From assembly GCA_002362575.1 (NCBI GenBank), contig DEUM01000046.1, forward strand, positions 1 through 11,729: a stretch of DNA of 11,729 nt, given 5' to 3'. The notes under the pieces were generated by a model. It searched no databases, was not told the DNA's origin, and saw only the letters and a program-made list of their open reading frames with translations. Below, one piece after another: positions 1 through 8,100 of the stretch (positions are counted from its first letter, which is position 1; each line of letters starts with the position of its first letter). Made by a program: the position numbers and the translations under genes. The stretch is from Lachnoclostridium sp. UBA3262 (GTDB taxonomy: Bacteria > Bacillota > Clostridia > Lachnospirales > Lachnospiraceae).

Positions 1-1
1 G

Positions 2-22
2 GGTAGTAAATTTGACACTACC
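2..22. promoter_or_regulatory. Inverted repeat, possible operator upstream of HTH gene
   Basis: Perfect 6-base arms GGTAGT (2-7) and ACTACC (17-22) are separated by 9 bases and end 23 bases before the start codon of the HTH gene. A small regulator often binds a dyad just ahead of its own gene, so this could be an autoregulatory operator. The arms are short and no good promoter can be fitted around it, and the tail of an upstream hairpin cut by the window edge is an alternative. Seen directly: the dyad. Inferred: its role. Confidence 0.3.
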
Positions 23-45
23 AGAAAGTGAAAGGAGTATGCATT

Positions 46-402
46 ATGAAGGAAACTACGAAAGACAAGAGAAACCCGATAAATGTATATGTCGGGAGAA
101 ATTTAACCTTTTTCATGGAATGTAACAATATTCCGGTTGCCGAGCTGGCTGACGATTTTGGAATCGCGAAGGACTCGCTTAAGCGTATTCTGAATGGCAT
201 CAATGGGCTTTCGAGTGAGTATTGCTATATTCTGGCAAGCAAGTATCATTGTAACATGAATTTTCTTTTCGGCGGAGTAGAGAATGCTGAGAATCTGACA
301 GAGGTGAGAACGACTACGAATAAATCCGAGCCAGAAAAGGGAATTGTACAATCGTTGCATTATCTTGCGGATGTGGTTGATGTGAAGTTAAAAAAGCGGT
401 AA
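46..402 (+). CDS. Small helix-turn-helix (XRE/Cro-like) DNA-binding protein
   Basis: This is a 118-residue putative transcription regulator. Residues about 18-75 read as a Cro/C1-type HTH: a first helix (RNLTFFMECNN), then VAELADDFGIAKDSLKRIL as the turn and recognition helix, then LSSEYCYILASKYHCNMNFLFGG, the usual ending of such domains. The last 40 or so residues are polar with a short helix and a basic end (KLKKR); they may mediate dimerisation or a partner contact. I chose ATG at 46 over an in-frame GTG at 28 because AAAGGAG (31-37) lies 8 bases ahead of 46, and the GTG start would translate that site. It is the only plus-strand gene, converges on the endolysin and shares its terminator. 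That position fits either a phage control or cargo gene or the first host gene past the prophage end; the window cannot decide. Target genes are unknown. Confidence 0.8.
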   Translation: MKETTKDKRNPINVYVGRNLTFFMECNNIPVAELADDFGIAKDSLKRILNGINGLSSEYCYILASKYHCNMNFLFGGVENAENLTEVRTTTNKSEPEKGIVQSLHYLADVVDVKLKKR

Positions 403-413
403 ATGAAGATTTT

Positions 414-460
414 ACAAAAAATAAGGCTGTACAGAGAGAATTCTGCACAGCCTTATTTTG
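414..460. terminator. Bidirectional intrinsic terminator between convergent genes
   Basis: An 11-base perfect stem (420-430 with 447-457, AATAAGGCTGT against ACAGCCTTATT) is extended by a further CAG/CTG stem (432-434 with 443-445) after one mismatch, with an 8-base loop. It is flanked by A6 (415-420) on one side and TTATTTTGT on the other. The minus-strand read therefore ends in a T-rich tract and terminates the lysis operon after the endolysin stop at 494, while the plus-strand read terminates the HTH gene that stops at 402. One hairpin serving both converging units explains the whole 91-base gap. Confidence 0.9.
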
Positions 461-493
461 TAGAGCCAATATTTATTTTATGGGGTTGGCATT

Positions 494-1387
494 TCACTCC
501 AACCTCCGGTTCGCAAGGAATCCATCATATTTTCTACCTTTGACAGTAACCTTCACATTGCTCCAGACCTTGCCCGTTGAAACCAGAGTTACCTTAGTAT
601 CTTTAGGAAGGCGGGTAAGGACTCTTGAGCCGGACTGGTTTTTGGCACGGAGGGGAGAATCGTCGGTAATGATTGCTCTGGTCTGATATTTTGACAGACC
701 GGATTTTCCCTTGATACATGTATTTTTGCAGTAGCCGGTACAAAGCTTGTTGTTGACGGAAGCTTTGACCTTAGACCAGCCGGTTTTCGTATCGGATAGG
801 TACGAGATATTTGTTCCTACGGGAAGGATTCCGTAAGAACCTTCTACGATATTTGCTTTTTTATAAAGCCGGCATTTTGTGCCAATTACAATTTTAAATG
901 CACTTGTCTCTGTATCATATTTCGGTCTGCCAAAGCCGCGGATGGAAGATTTCAATCGGGTACGGCGCATAACCTTGCCGCCATTATCGTTCGAGGATGC
1001 GGAGGTGTTGCCTTCGATTACAGTGTAAGTGCCGTCGGCATTTCTTTTCTCAACAATGCCGACATGGGAGGCACGGTTTTTGCCAAAATCCATTAGGCAG
1101 ATATCGCCGGCTCTGCCCTCTGTCTTTTTGTACCAGCGTTTTATTTTTTTAAAATAATTTTCGATATCCGGGCAGTACGATTTTCTTCCGCCGATTAGCG
1201 AGATGGCACCGGCTTTCGCGAAAACCCACGAGAGAAATACGGCGCACCAAGGATATGCGGAGCCGCTGACGGTTTTTCCATAATACCATGTATTGTATTT
1301 TACTTTGTTTGAATTTGCTGGCTTTTCTGATGTGCCAATTTCTCTTTTGGCAATATTTATAATTGTACTTGGATAAATTTTACTCAT
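494..1387 (-). CDS. Phage endolysin, CHAP-type amidase/peptidase with two SH3-like repeats
   Basis: This 297-residue cell-wall hydrolase would cut host peptidoglycan at the end of infection. Residues about 1-155 form the catalytic CHAP-like domain: Cys48 in YPWCAVFLSWVF is the likely nucleophile, His108 in ASHVGIVE the base, and Glu125/Asn127 in VIEGNT complete the site. Two SH3-like wall-binding repeats follow at about 165-226 and 234-297; each starts with a short beta-rich segment and ends in a GYCKNTCI or DGFLANRRLE type strand. There is no signal peptide, so export depends on the holin candidate next door. I chose ATG at 1387 because AAAGGAG (1397-1403) lies 9 bases upstream; the longer reading frame to 1444 begins at TTG and overlaps the holin end. 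Whether the cut is amidase or endopeptidase cannot be told from the fold alone. It is the last gene of the minus-strand late operon. Confidence 0.93.
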   Translation of the reverse strand: MSKIYPSTIINIAKREIGTSEKPANSNKVKYNTWYYGKTVSGSAYPWCAVFLSWVFAKAGAISLIGGRKSYCPDIENYFKKIKRWYKKTEGRAGDICLMDFGKNRASHVGIVEKRNADGTYTVIEGNTSASSNDNGGKVMRRTRLKSSIRGFGRPKYDTETSAFKIVIGTKCRLYKKANIVEGSYGILPVGTNISYLSDTKTGWSKVKASVNNKLCTGYCKNTCIKGKSGLSKYQTRAIITDDSPLRAKNQSGSRVLTRLPKDTKVTLVSTGKVWSNVKVTVKGRKYDGFLANRRLE

Positions 1388-1430
1388 ATTTGATTTCTCC
1401 TTTGTATTGTAAGATAGGATAATTGTATAA

Positions 1431-1790
1431 TTACTCGGTATCAATTATCGTGTCTGTGTTTTCTAAAGCAGCCTCATCCAGTTCGTTGTCTAAGGATGTT
1501 CTCAATATGTCAGTTGTATTGTCCGGAATACTTGTGATGTCTGACATGTCGACTTCCTGTACACCGCTTTTTGCTCTTGCGTTGCGTATTTTTTCCATAT
1601 TTTCTGCCTTTGCTTTCCAGTAATAAAAGCCGGTTGCAGAAGAACAAAGGGTAAAAATGCCCATTATAATAGGCTGTAATAACGTTATGTCAGATGTCAC
1701 ATAAGTCATATACATGGTAAAGCCTACCATTAGAAACATCAGAAAATATAGCGCACATAGAATGATTTTACTTGTTTCAGTCCTTTTCAT
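1431..1790 (-). CDS. Putative holin, two transmembrane segments
   Basis: This 119-residue membrane protein lies directly upstream of the endolysin. Two hydrophobic helices are visible at about 8-31 (KIILCALYFLMFLMVGF...) and 35-58 (ITLLQPIIMGIFTLCSS...), joined by a very short turn. A basic stretch follows (WKAKAENMEKIRNARAK), then an acidic, disordered-looking tail of about 43 residues. Two helices, small size and position before a lysin without a signal peptide are the usual marks of a holin, which opens the membrane at a timed point. The acidic tail is longer than in many small holins. The start overlaps the upstream gene by 14 bases and has a strong GGAGGAGG site (1800-1807) 9 bases ahead, so translation is probably coupled and efficient. 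I cannot place it in a named holin family, and no second Met is positioned for a dual-start antiholin. Confidence 0.7.
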   Translation of the reverse strand: MKRTETSKIILCALYFLMFLMVGFTMYMTYVTSDITLLQPIIMGIFTLCSSATGFYYWKAKAENMEKIRNARAKSGVQEVDMSDITSIPDNTTDILRTSLDNELDEAALENTDTIIDTE

Positions 1791-2370
1791 TACAAATATC
1801 CTCCTCCATATTTAAGAAATCGCGCGTGTCCAGACGCTTGTTGTAATCTCGTTTGATGAATCCAAATTCCATGTCAAAGGCTCCGTTTTCGAGTCCTTTT
1901 TCCTCAATGATTGAATGATACTTTGTGCCGATATCAATGACATTTAGATATTCCTTTACCGTGTGTCTGACTTCGGGCTGTGTTTTTAGTGAATTAGCAA
2001 AGCTCAGCACAAACGCCCGCATGTCGTCAAGCTGTTTTTGAAGCTGTTCTTCACGGAAATCCTCAAGCTGGTTTATAATTTCTCTGTTTATTTCCTTATT
2101 TTCCGTTACAAATTGATTTAATGTGGATAGGAGAGAGTCTATCTTCTGACTCATGGCGACAATGTTTCTGGTGTTTGTTTCTATCTGCATAAATTTTTTC
2201 TTTTTCTCTTGCTGCCTTGTCAGCATGTTTTGGATGAGCGAGGATATGTTTTTGGCAGAATTTATTATTTTTGGAGCGGCCGCACCTACTGCGATAAGGA
2301 CAACGGAAACGATAAAAAAAGCCGTTACAATCTGTAAGGCTGAAAGTTGTGATACATTTATATCAGGCAT
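1777..2370 (-). CDS. Membrane-anchored coiled-coil protein of the lysis cassette, function unknown
   Basis: This 197-residue protein is not recognised. One hydrophobic segment lies at about 11-33 (ALQIVTAFFIVSVVLIAVGA), followed by a positive stretch including RQQEKKKK, which predicts a short outside N-terminus and a large cytoplasmic part. Residues about 45-125 are rich in spaced L, I and M with Q, E and N, as in a coiled coil; a mixed C-terminal part of about 70 residues ends in acidic and basic residues. I chose ATG at 2370 because AAGGGGG (2378-2384) lies 7 bases upstream. The longer option at 2397 would translate that site as EGGQI and sit one base from the previous stop, though a weaker GGGAG precedes it. 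Being stacked between tail genes and the holin suggests a role in lysis (antiholin, holin partner or membrane sensor), but this rests only on position. Exclusion of other phages is an alternative. Confidence 0.75.
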   Translation of the reverse strand: MPDINVSQLSALQIVTAFFIVSVVLIAVGAAAPKIINSAKNISSLIQNMLTRQQEKKKKFMQIETNTRNIVAMSQKIDSLLSTLNQFVTENKEINREIINQLEDFREEQLQKQLDDMRAFVLSFANSLKTQPEVRHTVKEYLNVIDIGTKYHSIIEEKGLENGAFDMEFGFIKRDYNKRLDTRDFLNMEEDICNEKD

Positions 2371-2398
2371 GATTTGTCCCCCTTCTATAGATGGCATA

Positions 2399-2707
2399 CT
2401 AATTTTGCTCCCTGCTGTTATTCCAGGATTGTATCATCTGATATAAGATTCCATTTTCATCGTCTGCCGTAATTGCTTCGCCCCGGTAGCATAATGCTGC
2501 CCTATCATAATCCTGTATTTTTGCTATGGATATCTTGTCAAACCCACCCTTGATGCATAACAGCTTATTTAATGCTTCGTGAGCGTTAAAAGCCATAATA
2601 AATGTGATTTCCTCATTGGCGTTAGGAACGTTTCGTTTCCAATGGATATTATATCCCCTTGATTGAAGTGCGCCGTTTACAAATTTACTATCTATACCTT
2701 TTATCAT
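2399..2707 (-). CDS. Small conserved-looking phage protein of unknown function
   Basis: This 102-residue soluble protein is not recognised. It has no membrane segment or signal peptide and looks like a compact alpha/beta fold, with a central hydrophobic strand EITFIMAFNAHEALNKLL and two cysteines. Its start is tightly coupled to the baseplate gene: the TAA stop of that gene and this ATG share one base (TAATG at 2705-2709). A consensus AAAGGAGGT (2716-2724) 8 bases upstream lies within the last codons of the baseplate gene. Strong coupling to a receptor-binding or baseplate gene is the usual setting of tail-fibre assembly helpers, so a chaperone or accessory baseplate part is possible, but nothing in the sequence proves it. 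Confidence 0.7.
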   Translation of the reverse strand: MIKGIDSKFVNGALQSRGYNIHWKRNVPNANEEITFIMAFNAHEALNKLLCIKGGFDKISIAKIQDYDRAALCYRGEAITADDENGILYQMIQSWNNSREQN

Positions 2708-5133
2708 TATGAAATACCTCCTTTATTATCTTCTTGTAAATCTTTAATCATCTGTTCAAGTGTCTGAATCTTGTCGTCGGTTTGCTTTTTATATTCAGCA
2801 AACTGTTTCCTTGTGTGTTGTAACATAGCAGCAGATAAGCCCCATACCTGTTCATAATCGACAGCGTAATCAAATATTAAACTGTCATTTCTCTTATGAT
2901 CCCAGAGATAAGCGTTTTTCATAGTACAGCTTGGGATAAACATAATATTATATTCAGCCACATGATTGACATCAACAATAATCTTTTCGTATTGCGTAAT
3001 GTCAAAGTCATTTACTTTTATCAATACGGATGAATACATTTTATCGAATGAAGCGGTAACAGAACCATCGTCATTATGTACAGCACGGGATAGTGGGGTA
3101 TTTGTCTCATCCCATTCGTCATAGTATGGAATGATTTCACCGGAGAGGTCAATGGAATTATAATGATTGTCTTTATCAACCAATGTTATGCTATTTAATT
3201 GTATGTCCGGTGGATTCACTGCTTTTATCTTAGAATTGTCCTCGATAAGAATATAGCCAATCGTTTCGCGGAAATTTGAAATATTCAAATCTTCAACGTT
3301 TGCCTCAAGAATTTCGTTATATATTTCATAACTATTATCTTCGCCCTGCATATGTTTTTTATAGTCATAGGCATTTTGGCTGTATTCTAATTCAACTTGC
3401 CTGCCATTATCGTCATATCTATCCGCATATATTTTATTAGCTCTCCAACCGCCGGATAATTTGTGTTCCATATTTCGCAGGGTAGAAAACGAGTCAGACT
3501 TGATTCCGGAAAATTTCTTGCTGTCCAAGCCAACTTCATCAACTAATTTCTCCGTTGTTTGCGCGCCAACACCGATATGATATCGTTCATGTGGTTTCGT
3601 TATTGCCTGTGCATGTGGAGAGTCATTCTGTTCTGAAGTATTTTGATATAAAATAAATTTCATAGAGTCAAACAGTTCTTCATAACACTCAAAATCATCG
3701 CTGTCTTCGATGGTTGAAATGATATTTTTATATTTTTCATCGGATGGTTTGATGTGACTCCATGCGACAACAGCTTGGAAAGGATATTTTTGATTGCCTA
3801 ACTTGCAGGAACTGCCTTTTGGCAATATCAATCCATCACATCCAGCAAATTCCAGACCACCATCATTATTTATAAGAAGTTCATCATTATCACGAGCAAC
3901 AACTTCAATAGTAGCCTTTGGAACATGAGCATCATTACTATAATTATCTGATACACTAGCACCTCTTATTTTATTACCAGTGATTTTTAAACGTCCAATT
4001 GTTGCCGAATCAAATGTAGGGCTGGAAGGAATGCTGCCAGTGTCTCCCTTCTCACCTTTCTCGCCCTTTTCACCTTTTACTCCTTGTATTCCTTGCACAC
4101 CAGATAAATCAGTAATGAACATAAAATTCTCCATATCTTTCATATACAACTTACCTGTGTCTTCATCTTCAACACTTCCTGTATGAATCATAACAAAAGA
4201 ATAGGAGTTGATATTATCTATGTCTGAATTCATTTCTTCAATCGAAGAATATACTTTAGAAATCTTAAAGGGTTTACCGGTTGGCAGCCGGAAATTGATT
4301 TTCTGCTCGCCGAAATTTCCGTTAATACTTACGGAAGGCGGTTCGTCAAAATCCCCGGTTTCTACATTGCCTACTGCCAGTTTGTTAAGTAAATTAGGAG
4401 AAGTAGAAGAAACGCCATCTTTGCTTGTAATTTTAACCTGATAGGAATCGCTCCCATTTTTTATCGGTTCAATATCGATGTCTCCAACGCTGACAATTTC
4501 TGATTCCAGACTTGCTTTCAAGGAGTCAAATGTGGACTCCCGTAGATTTTCATTGGCGACACGAGTTTGCTCATTTCCCTGCCTTACATTTTCATTTTCT
4601 TTTATCACTTCATTTGAAGCAATTATGTCATTTGCCTGTCTGATAGAATCTTTTAAGTTGTTATAGGTATCTGATACATCAGATGTTATCGTATCTACAA
4701 CTTTTTTCTTTTCTTTGACTTCATTCAGTGTCGTTACGATAGAATCGTATTCGTTGCTGCTCTCAATAAATGCTCCGTCCTGTACATTTTGCTCAACATA
4801 AATGTAAAAAGTATTGGAAAATAAAACCTTATGTTCCTTTTGAAGAATCAACTCGCATTTTGCCGTTCCCGTTGAAGCCAGCATTTGTTTTGTCATTGTA
4901 ACGAGAATTGCATTGTTTTGGAGCGATATATTATTTGAGTTGATTACATGTGTTTTGTCATTTTTGAGCATGGATATGTATATTTCGACATCGTCGGATA
5001 TGACATATTCACCATTGTTATCGTACAATCTTATGGATAGCACATGGGTTTCGTTGGAGTTTTGTTTTATCTTAACCTTTTTTATATCTGACTCACTAAA
5101 ATGTAAGTCGATTTTGTAATACAGATTTTTCAC
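2707..5133 (-). CDS. BppU-like baseplate/receptor-binding protein with collagen-like stretch and S74-like chaperone
   Basis: This 808-residue structural protein of the tail tip probably works as a trimer. Residues 1-130 resemble the BppU N-terminal domain, which docks to the baseplate (YYKIDLHFSES..., beta-rich). Residues about 131-212 form a coiled coil with the N-E-x-x-R type repeats common in these proteins. Residues 215-343 hold beta domains (FRLPTGKPFKISKVY, GKLYMKDMENFMFITDLSG); 345-366 are seven Gly-X-Y triplets; 370-460 are beta-rich. From 464 an S74-like auto-processing chaperone begins: Ser464 and Lys469 in PSDEKYKNI are the predicted dyad, with HIGVGAQ at 519-525. Its C-terminal helix motif appears only at about 755-800, leaving some 200 extra residues between. 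I chose GTG at 5133, one base after the upstream stop, because AAGGAGGG (5139-5146) precedes it by 5 bases; the longer frame to 5238 would overlap the hub gene. Confidence 0.88.
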   Translation of the reverse strand: MKNLYYKIDLHFSESDIKKVKIKQNSNETHVLSIRLYDNNGEYVISDDVEIYISMLKNDKTHVINSNNISLQNNAILVTMTKQMLASTGTAKCELILQKEHKVLFSNTFYIYVEQNVQDGAFIESSNEYDSIVTTLNEVKEKKKVVDTITSDVSDTYNNLKDSIRQANDIIASNEVIKENENVRQGNEQTRVANENLRESTFDSLKASLESEIVSVGDIDIEPIKNGSDSYQVKITSKDGVSSTSPNLLNKLAVGNVETGDFDEPPSVSINGNFGEQKINFRLPTGKPFKISKVYSSIEEMNSDIDNINSYSFVMIHTGSVEDEDTGKLYMKDMENFMFITDLSGVQGIQGVKGEKGEKGEKGDTGSIPSSPTFDSATIGRLKITGNKIRGASVSDNYSNDAHVPKATIEVVARDNDELLINNDGGLEFAGCDGLILPKGSSCKLGNQKYPFQAVVAWSHIKPSDEKYKNIISTIEDSDDFECYEELFDSMKFILYQNTSEQNDSPHAQAITKPHERYHIGVGAQTTEKLVDEVGLDSKKFSGIKSDSFSTLRNMEHKLSGGWRANKIYADRYDDNGRQVELEYSQNAYDYKKHMQGEDNSYEIYNEILEANVEDLNISNFRETIGYILIEDNSKIKAVNPPDIQLNSITLVDKDNHYNSIDLSGEIIPYYDEWDETNTPLSRAVHNDDGSVTASFDKMYSSVLIKVNDFDITQYEKIIVDVNHVAEYNIMFIPSCTMKNAYLWDHKRNDSLIFDYAVDYEQVWGLSAAMLQHTRKQFAEYKKQTDDKIQTLEQMIKDLQEDNKGGIS
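4036..4101 (-). repeat. Collagen-like Gly-X-Y repeat, seven triplets, in the baseplate protein
   Basis: Codons for residues 345-366 of the baseplate protein give an unbroken Gly every third residue, mostly GVK/GEK/GDT triplets; the EKG unit repeats three times. Such stretches form rigid triple helices in phage fibre proteins and imply that the protein is a homotrimer. The nucleotide triplets are near-identical repeats, so length changes by slippage are plausible. Confidence 0.85.
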
Positions 5134-5134
5134 G

Positions 5135-8100
5135 TTATCCCTCCTTGTTTTCATTATTCGTTTCCATTTCTTGTATTTTATGTTCCAGTGTCTGAATTCT
5201 GTCGTTAAGGTTTTGAATGGTTGCAACCATTGGAGCAATCAGTTCTTCATATCGGAGTCCGTATTGATATGTATCTTCATTATCAAAGTCAACAGGAACA
5301 TAATCTTCATCATCACTGGTGCCGATTTCCGATTTGATGAGAAGACCGGCATCGCCGATGGTGGAGTTCATAATTTTTTCCACATCTTGAGCAATAAAGC
5401 CAAAATGATATCTTCCGGAGTTTCCGTGTTCTAGTTTGTACTTACTTGGTTTTAATTTGAGGATAAAATCGACGGCTTTGGAATCCATATCGCTGATTTC
5501 TCTTTTTATGCGTCGGTCGGAGCTGCTGACTGTGCCATCAGGTGTATAAAGTGTTGCATATTTTGTAAGTCTGATTTTAGCGGCATTTAAAAAAATAGCC
5601 TCTCGTCCAAGTGTTTCATTGTAAGTACAAGCACCAACCCATATATTGCGACCTTGTGATTCGCCTATTACTGCCAAATCGCCGGTTGTGATATAGTTGT
5701 CATATGATAAATCAAGATAACTATTTATAATTTTCACATGTCTGCCTTTTGATTCTAAGTTAATATTGCCGGTGGACATTAAGTCGATATATCCAACATC
5801 AACAGTAAAAGAATTATTATTGCTGTCATTGATCTTTGAAGTATATGTGTTAATTCTAAATTTTACAGTATTACCTTTTGATAATTCAAAGTTGTCACCG
5901 TTCATGCTAAGATGCGTTTCCTTATCTGAAGAATCCCAGCTAATCCCGGCAGAGGTGTTAGAGGTAAGCCATCCGCTATCTGAAATTTTCCAGTTTCCGA
6001 TTTGCCCTGTATCAGCAATGATTTTACCGGAAAAAAAACCAGTCCCGTTCGAGGTCACGCCCATAATAGCCTGATTACCAGCTTTCTTTTTCACGGCAAA
6101 AAGGTAATTGCTATCTGTACTATTAGATTTATTATCCGGATCAATTTCAACAGAATAATTATTGTTTGAAATCAGAAGATACCCGCCGCCAATCCTAGGG
6201 GATATGACAGAATTTTCAGTAATCGTAGTTGTAGTTACGCCTAGCATTTTGCGGATATTCTCTTTAAACTGGGTATACCCTTCCACGCTGTTGGAAGGCA
6301 GCTTATTTTTCCATGTAATAGCTCCGCCGTCCAGTGTTATGCCATGCTCATCAATGATGACAGATTCATTGTCATTTTTAACATGTAATTCCTCTGTTAC
6401 CATCAAATCTCCGACAAGCACATCTGCCCATACACCGTAGACTGGCATTGGGTTTCCATCCTTATCTTTACCGTACATACCAAGACCAATTGCCATTTTT
6501 GCGTGTTCCCAGTTATCATCCGTCATGACAATATTCCGGTTTATCATCCGCATCTGATGGGAATCGTACTTATCTGTTTCCATATCTTTCTTTCGGAGCA
6601 ATATGCCATGTTCGTCGATGACGATATCCTGATTCTGACCTGCCTTGACGGCTATCAGCCCTGCGTCAAGCCCCTCATTTTTTAATACATCAAACTGTGT
6701 GCTTGCCATTTCCCCTTTTTCTGCCTGTGTAGCGATATAACTGTAGGAGGTTGCCATATTTGCCGCATTATTCATTATTTCGGATATATCCTGCATAACG
6801 GTTTTATTTGCAGTAGAGACATTTGTAAAGGTGACGTCAATTCTGTCACTGACAGGAAAAGAGTAGGAGATAGAGGAGATACGCATTCGATATACAATAT
6901 CATCTATCTGTACCCGCACGAAATTACCAACCATAAGCTTATCCTTCCAGACGGCAGAAGACAGTGATGTGGTGATTGTATACTGTGCGGTACAAGCCTT
7001 TGACAGTTCCTGTTCCGCCTTTGCCATCAGTTCCTTTGCCTGTTTGATGAGCTGTGCATTGCTGAGACCGGTGGAGGTATAATTATCGTTTTGGTAAGTA
7101 TCTTCCCGGACAAAGGAGAGTAGTTCCGAATATAATTCGTTTCCCAGATATTTTGCCACATCAAACTGCTGACGGTATGCTTCCCGCATGCCATGTATGG
7201 TACTTCCCCTGTGAAGGGTGTAGCTTTCATGGACATTTTTCATCATATCGAGATAGGTATAAATGTTTTCGCCGCTGCCGCCGCAATCAGGATTATTGCA
7301 AATGTTTCCGGTAGTGCTGACAGATACATTTGTGCTGCCACATTTATTGCATAGGATTGGTTTTGTGCCAATAAATTCATTTACAGTATAGTTTCCTGAT
7401 GAGTCATAGCCGCCAGTGTAAGTGGAATTTACCATATGGGAAAAAATCGTGCCGATATCTAAATCATGTTCATTATCATCGCCGCTCAGATAAGAGCGAA
7501 GTGCTGTTATCTGGTCTTTCAGTACAAGCATCTGGTTGTGGATATCATTTCGGATAGAAGAATAGTTGTCTATCAAGTCACAGATAGACTTGTAGGGAGA
7601 GGTTCCTTCTTCTAATTTGTTCTGCATATCCCGTAGGGAGTCAATGCAGGACAGATATCCGCTATCATAGGAATCCAGACGGTTGTAGCAGTATTCGCCC
7701 CAGTTTCTCTTTATTTCATTATCAGGAGATAAGTCAACAGTGCTTAATAAATACTGTGTATGCTGTGTCAGATAGTCCCGGTACTCTTGTCCTTTCGCCT
7801 TGTCTGCAAAGGAAAATGAAATGTAAAAGGCATCCACATAGTTCTGCTTAGTGGCGTCAGTGGTCTGATATTCCTCATCATCCATCCCTTTCGTTACATA
7901 AGAACCTTCCTCTGTGACATGAAGGATGTAGGAGTCCTCACGATTCCCGGTGCTGTATACTTTTATCTGACCGTACCAGCGATAATCTGTGTTGGAGTCG
8001 TACCCGGCCGGAGTCGTTGTCATACTGTCTTTTTCGACTGTGAAGGAATATCCCGGCGGCATAAATGTGGTAAAGGTGTTCCTTATGGAATATTTTTCCT

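Noticed and set aside
12..40. TTGACA at 12-17 as a -35 box for the HTH gene
   Set aside because: The only -10 candidate at 17 bases is GAGTAT (35-40), a poor match that overlaps the ribosome site and would start the transcript at the ATG itself. The true promoter is probably left of the window.
28..45. GTG start at 28 for the HTH gene
   Set aside because: It would place the AAAGGAG ribosome site inside the coding region; ATG at 46 has correct spacing.
1416..1444. Possible separate endolysin promoter, TTGATA - 17 bases - TATCCT on the minus strand
   Set aside because: The -35 is good but the -10 matches at only four of six positions, and the surrounding DNA is AT-rich, so chance matches are expected. 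The operon explains expression well enough.
1388..1444. Longer endolysin beginning at 1444
   Set aside because: It starts with TTG, overlaps the holin stop, and the added 19 residues include the translated ribosome site; ATG at 1387 has AAAGGAG at 9 bases.
4036..4101. Gly-X-Y codon repeats as a possible CRISPR or tandem regulatory array
   Set aside because: The repeat is 9-base periodic inside a coding frame with no spacers; it is a collagen-like protein stretch.
3980..4441. Plus-strand frames at 3980-4186 and 4208-4441
   Set aside because: They are antisense shadows of the baseplate gene; the proline-serine repeats in the first are simply the reverse of the Gly-X-Y codons, and no ribosome site supports them.
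5134..5238. Longer baseplate protein beginning at 5238
   Set aside because: It would overlap the hub gene by about 100 bases, and the extra residues are an out-of-frame shadow of the hub C-terminus; a near-consensus site sits before GTG at 5133.
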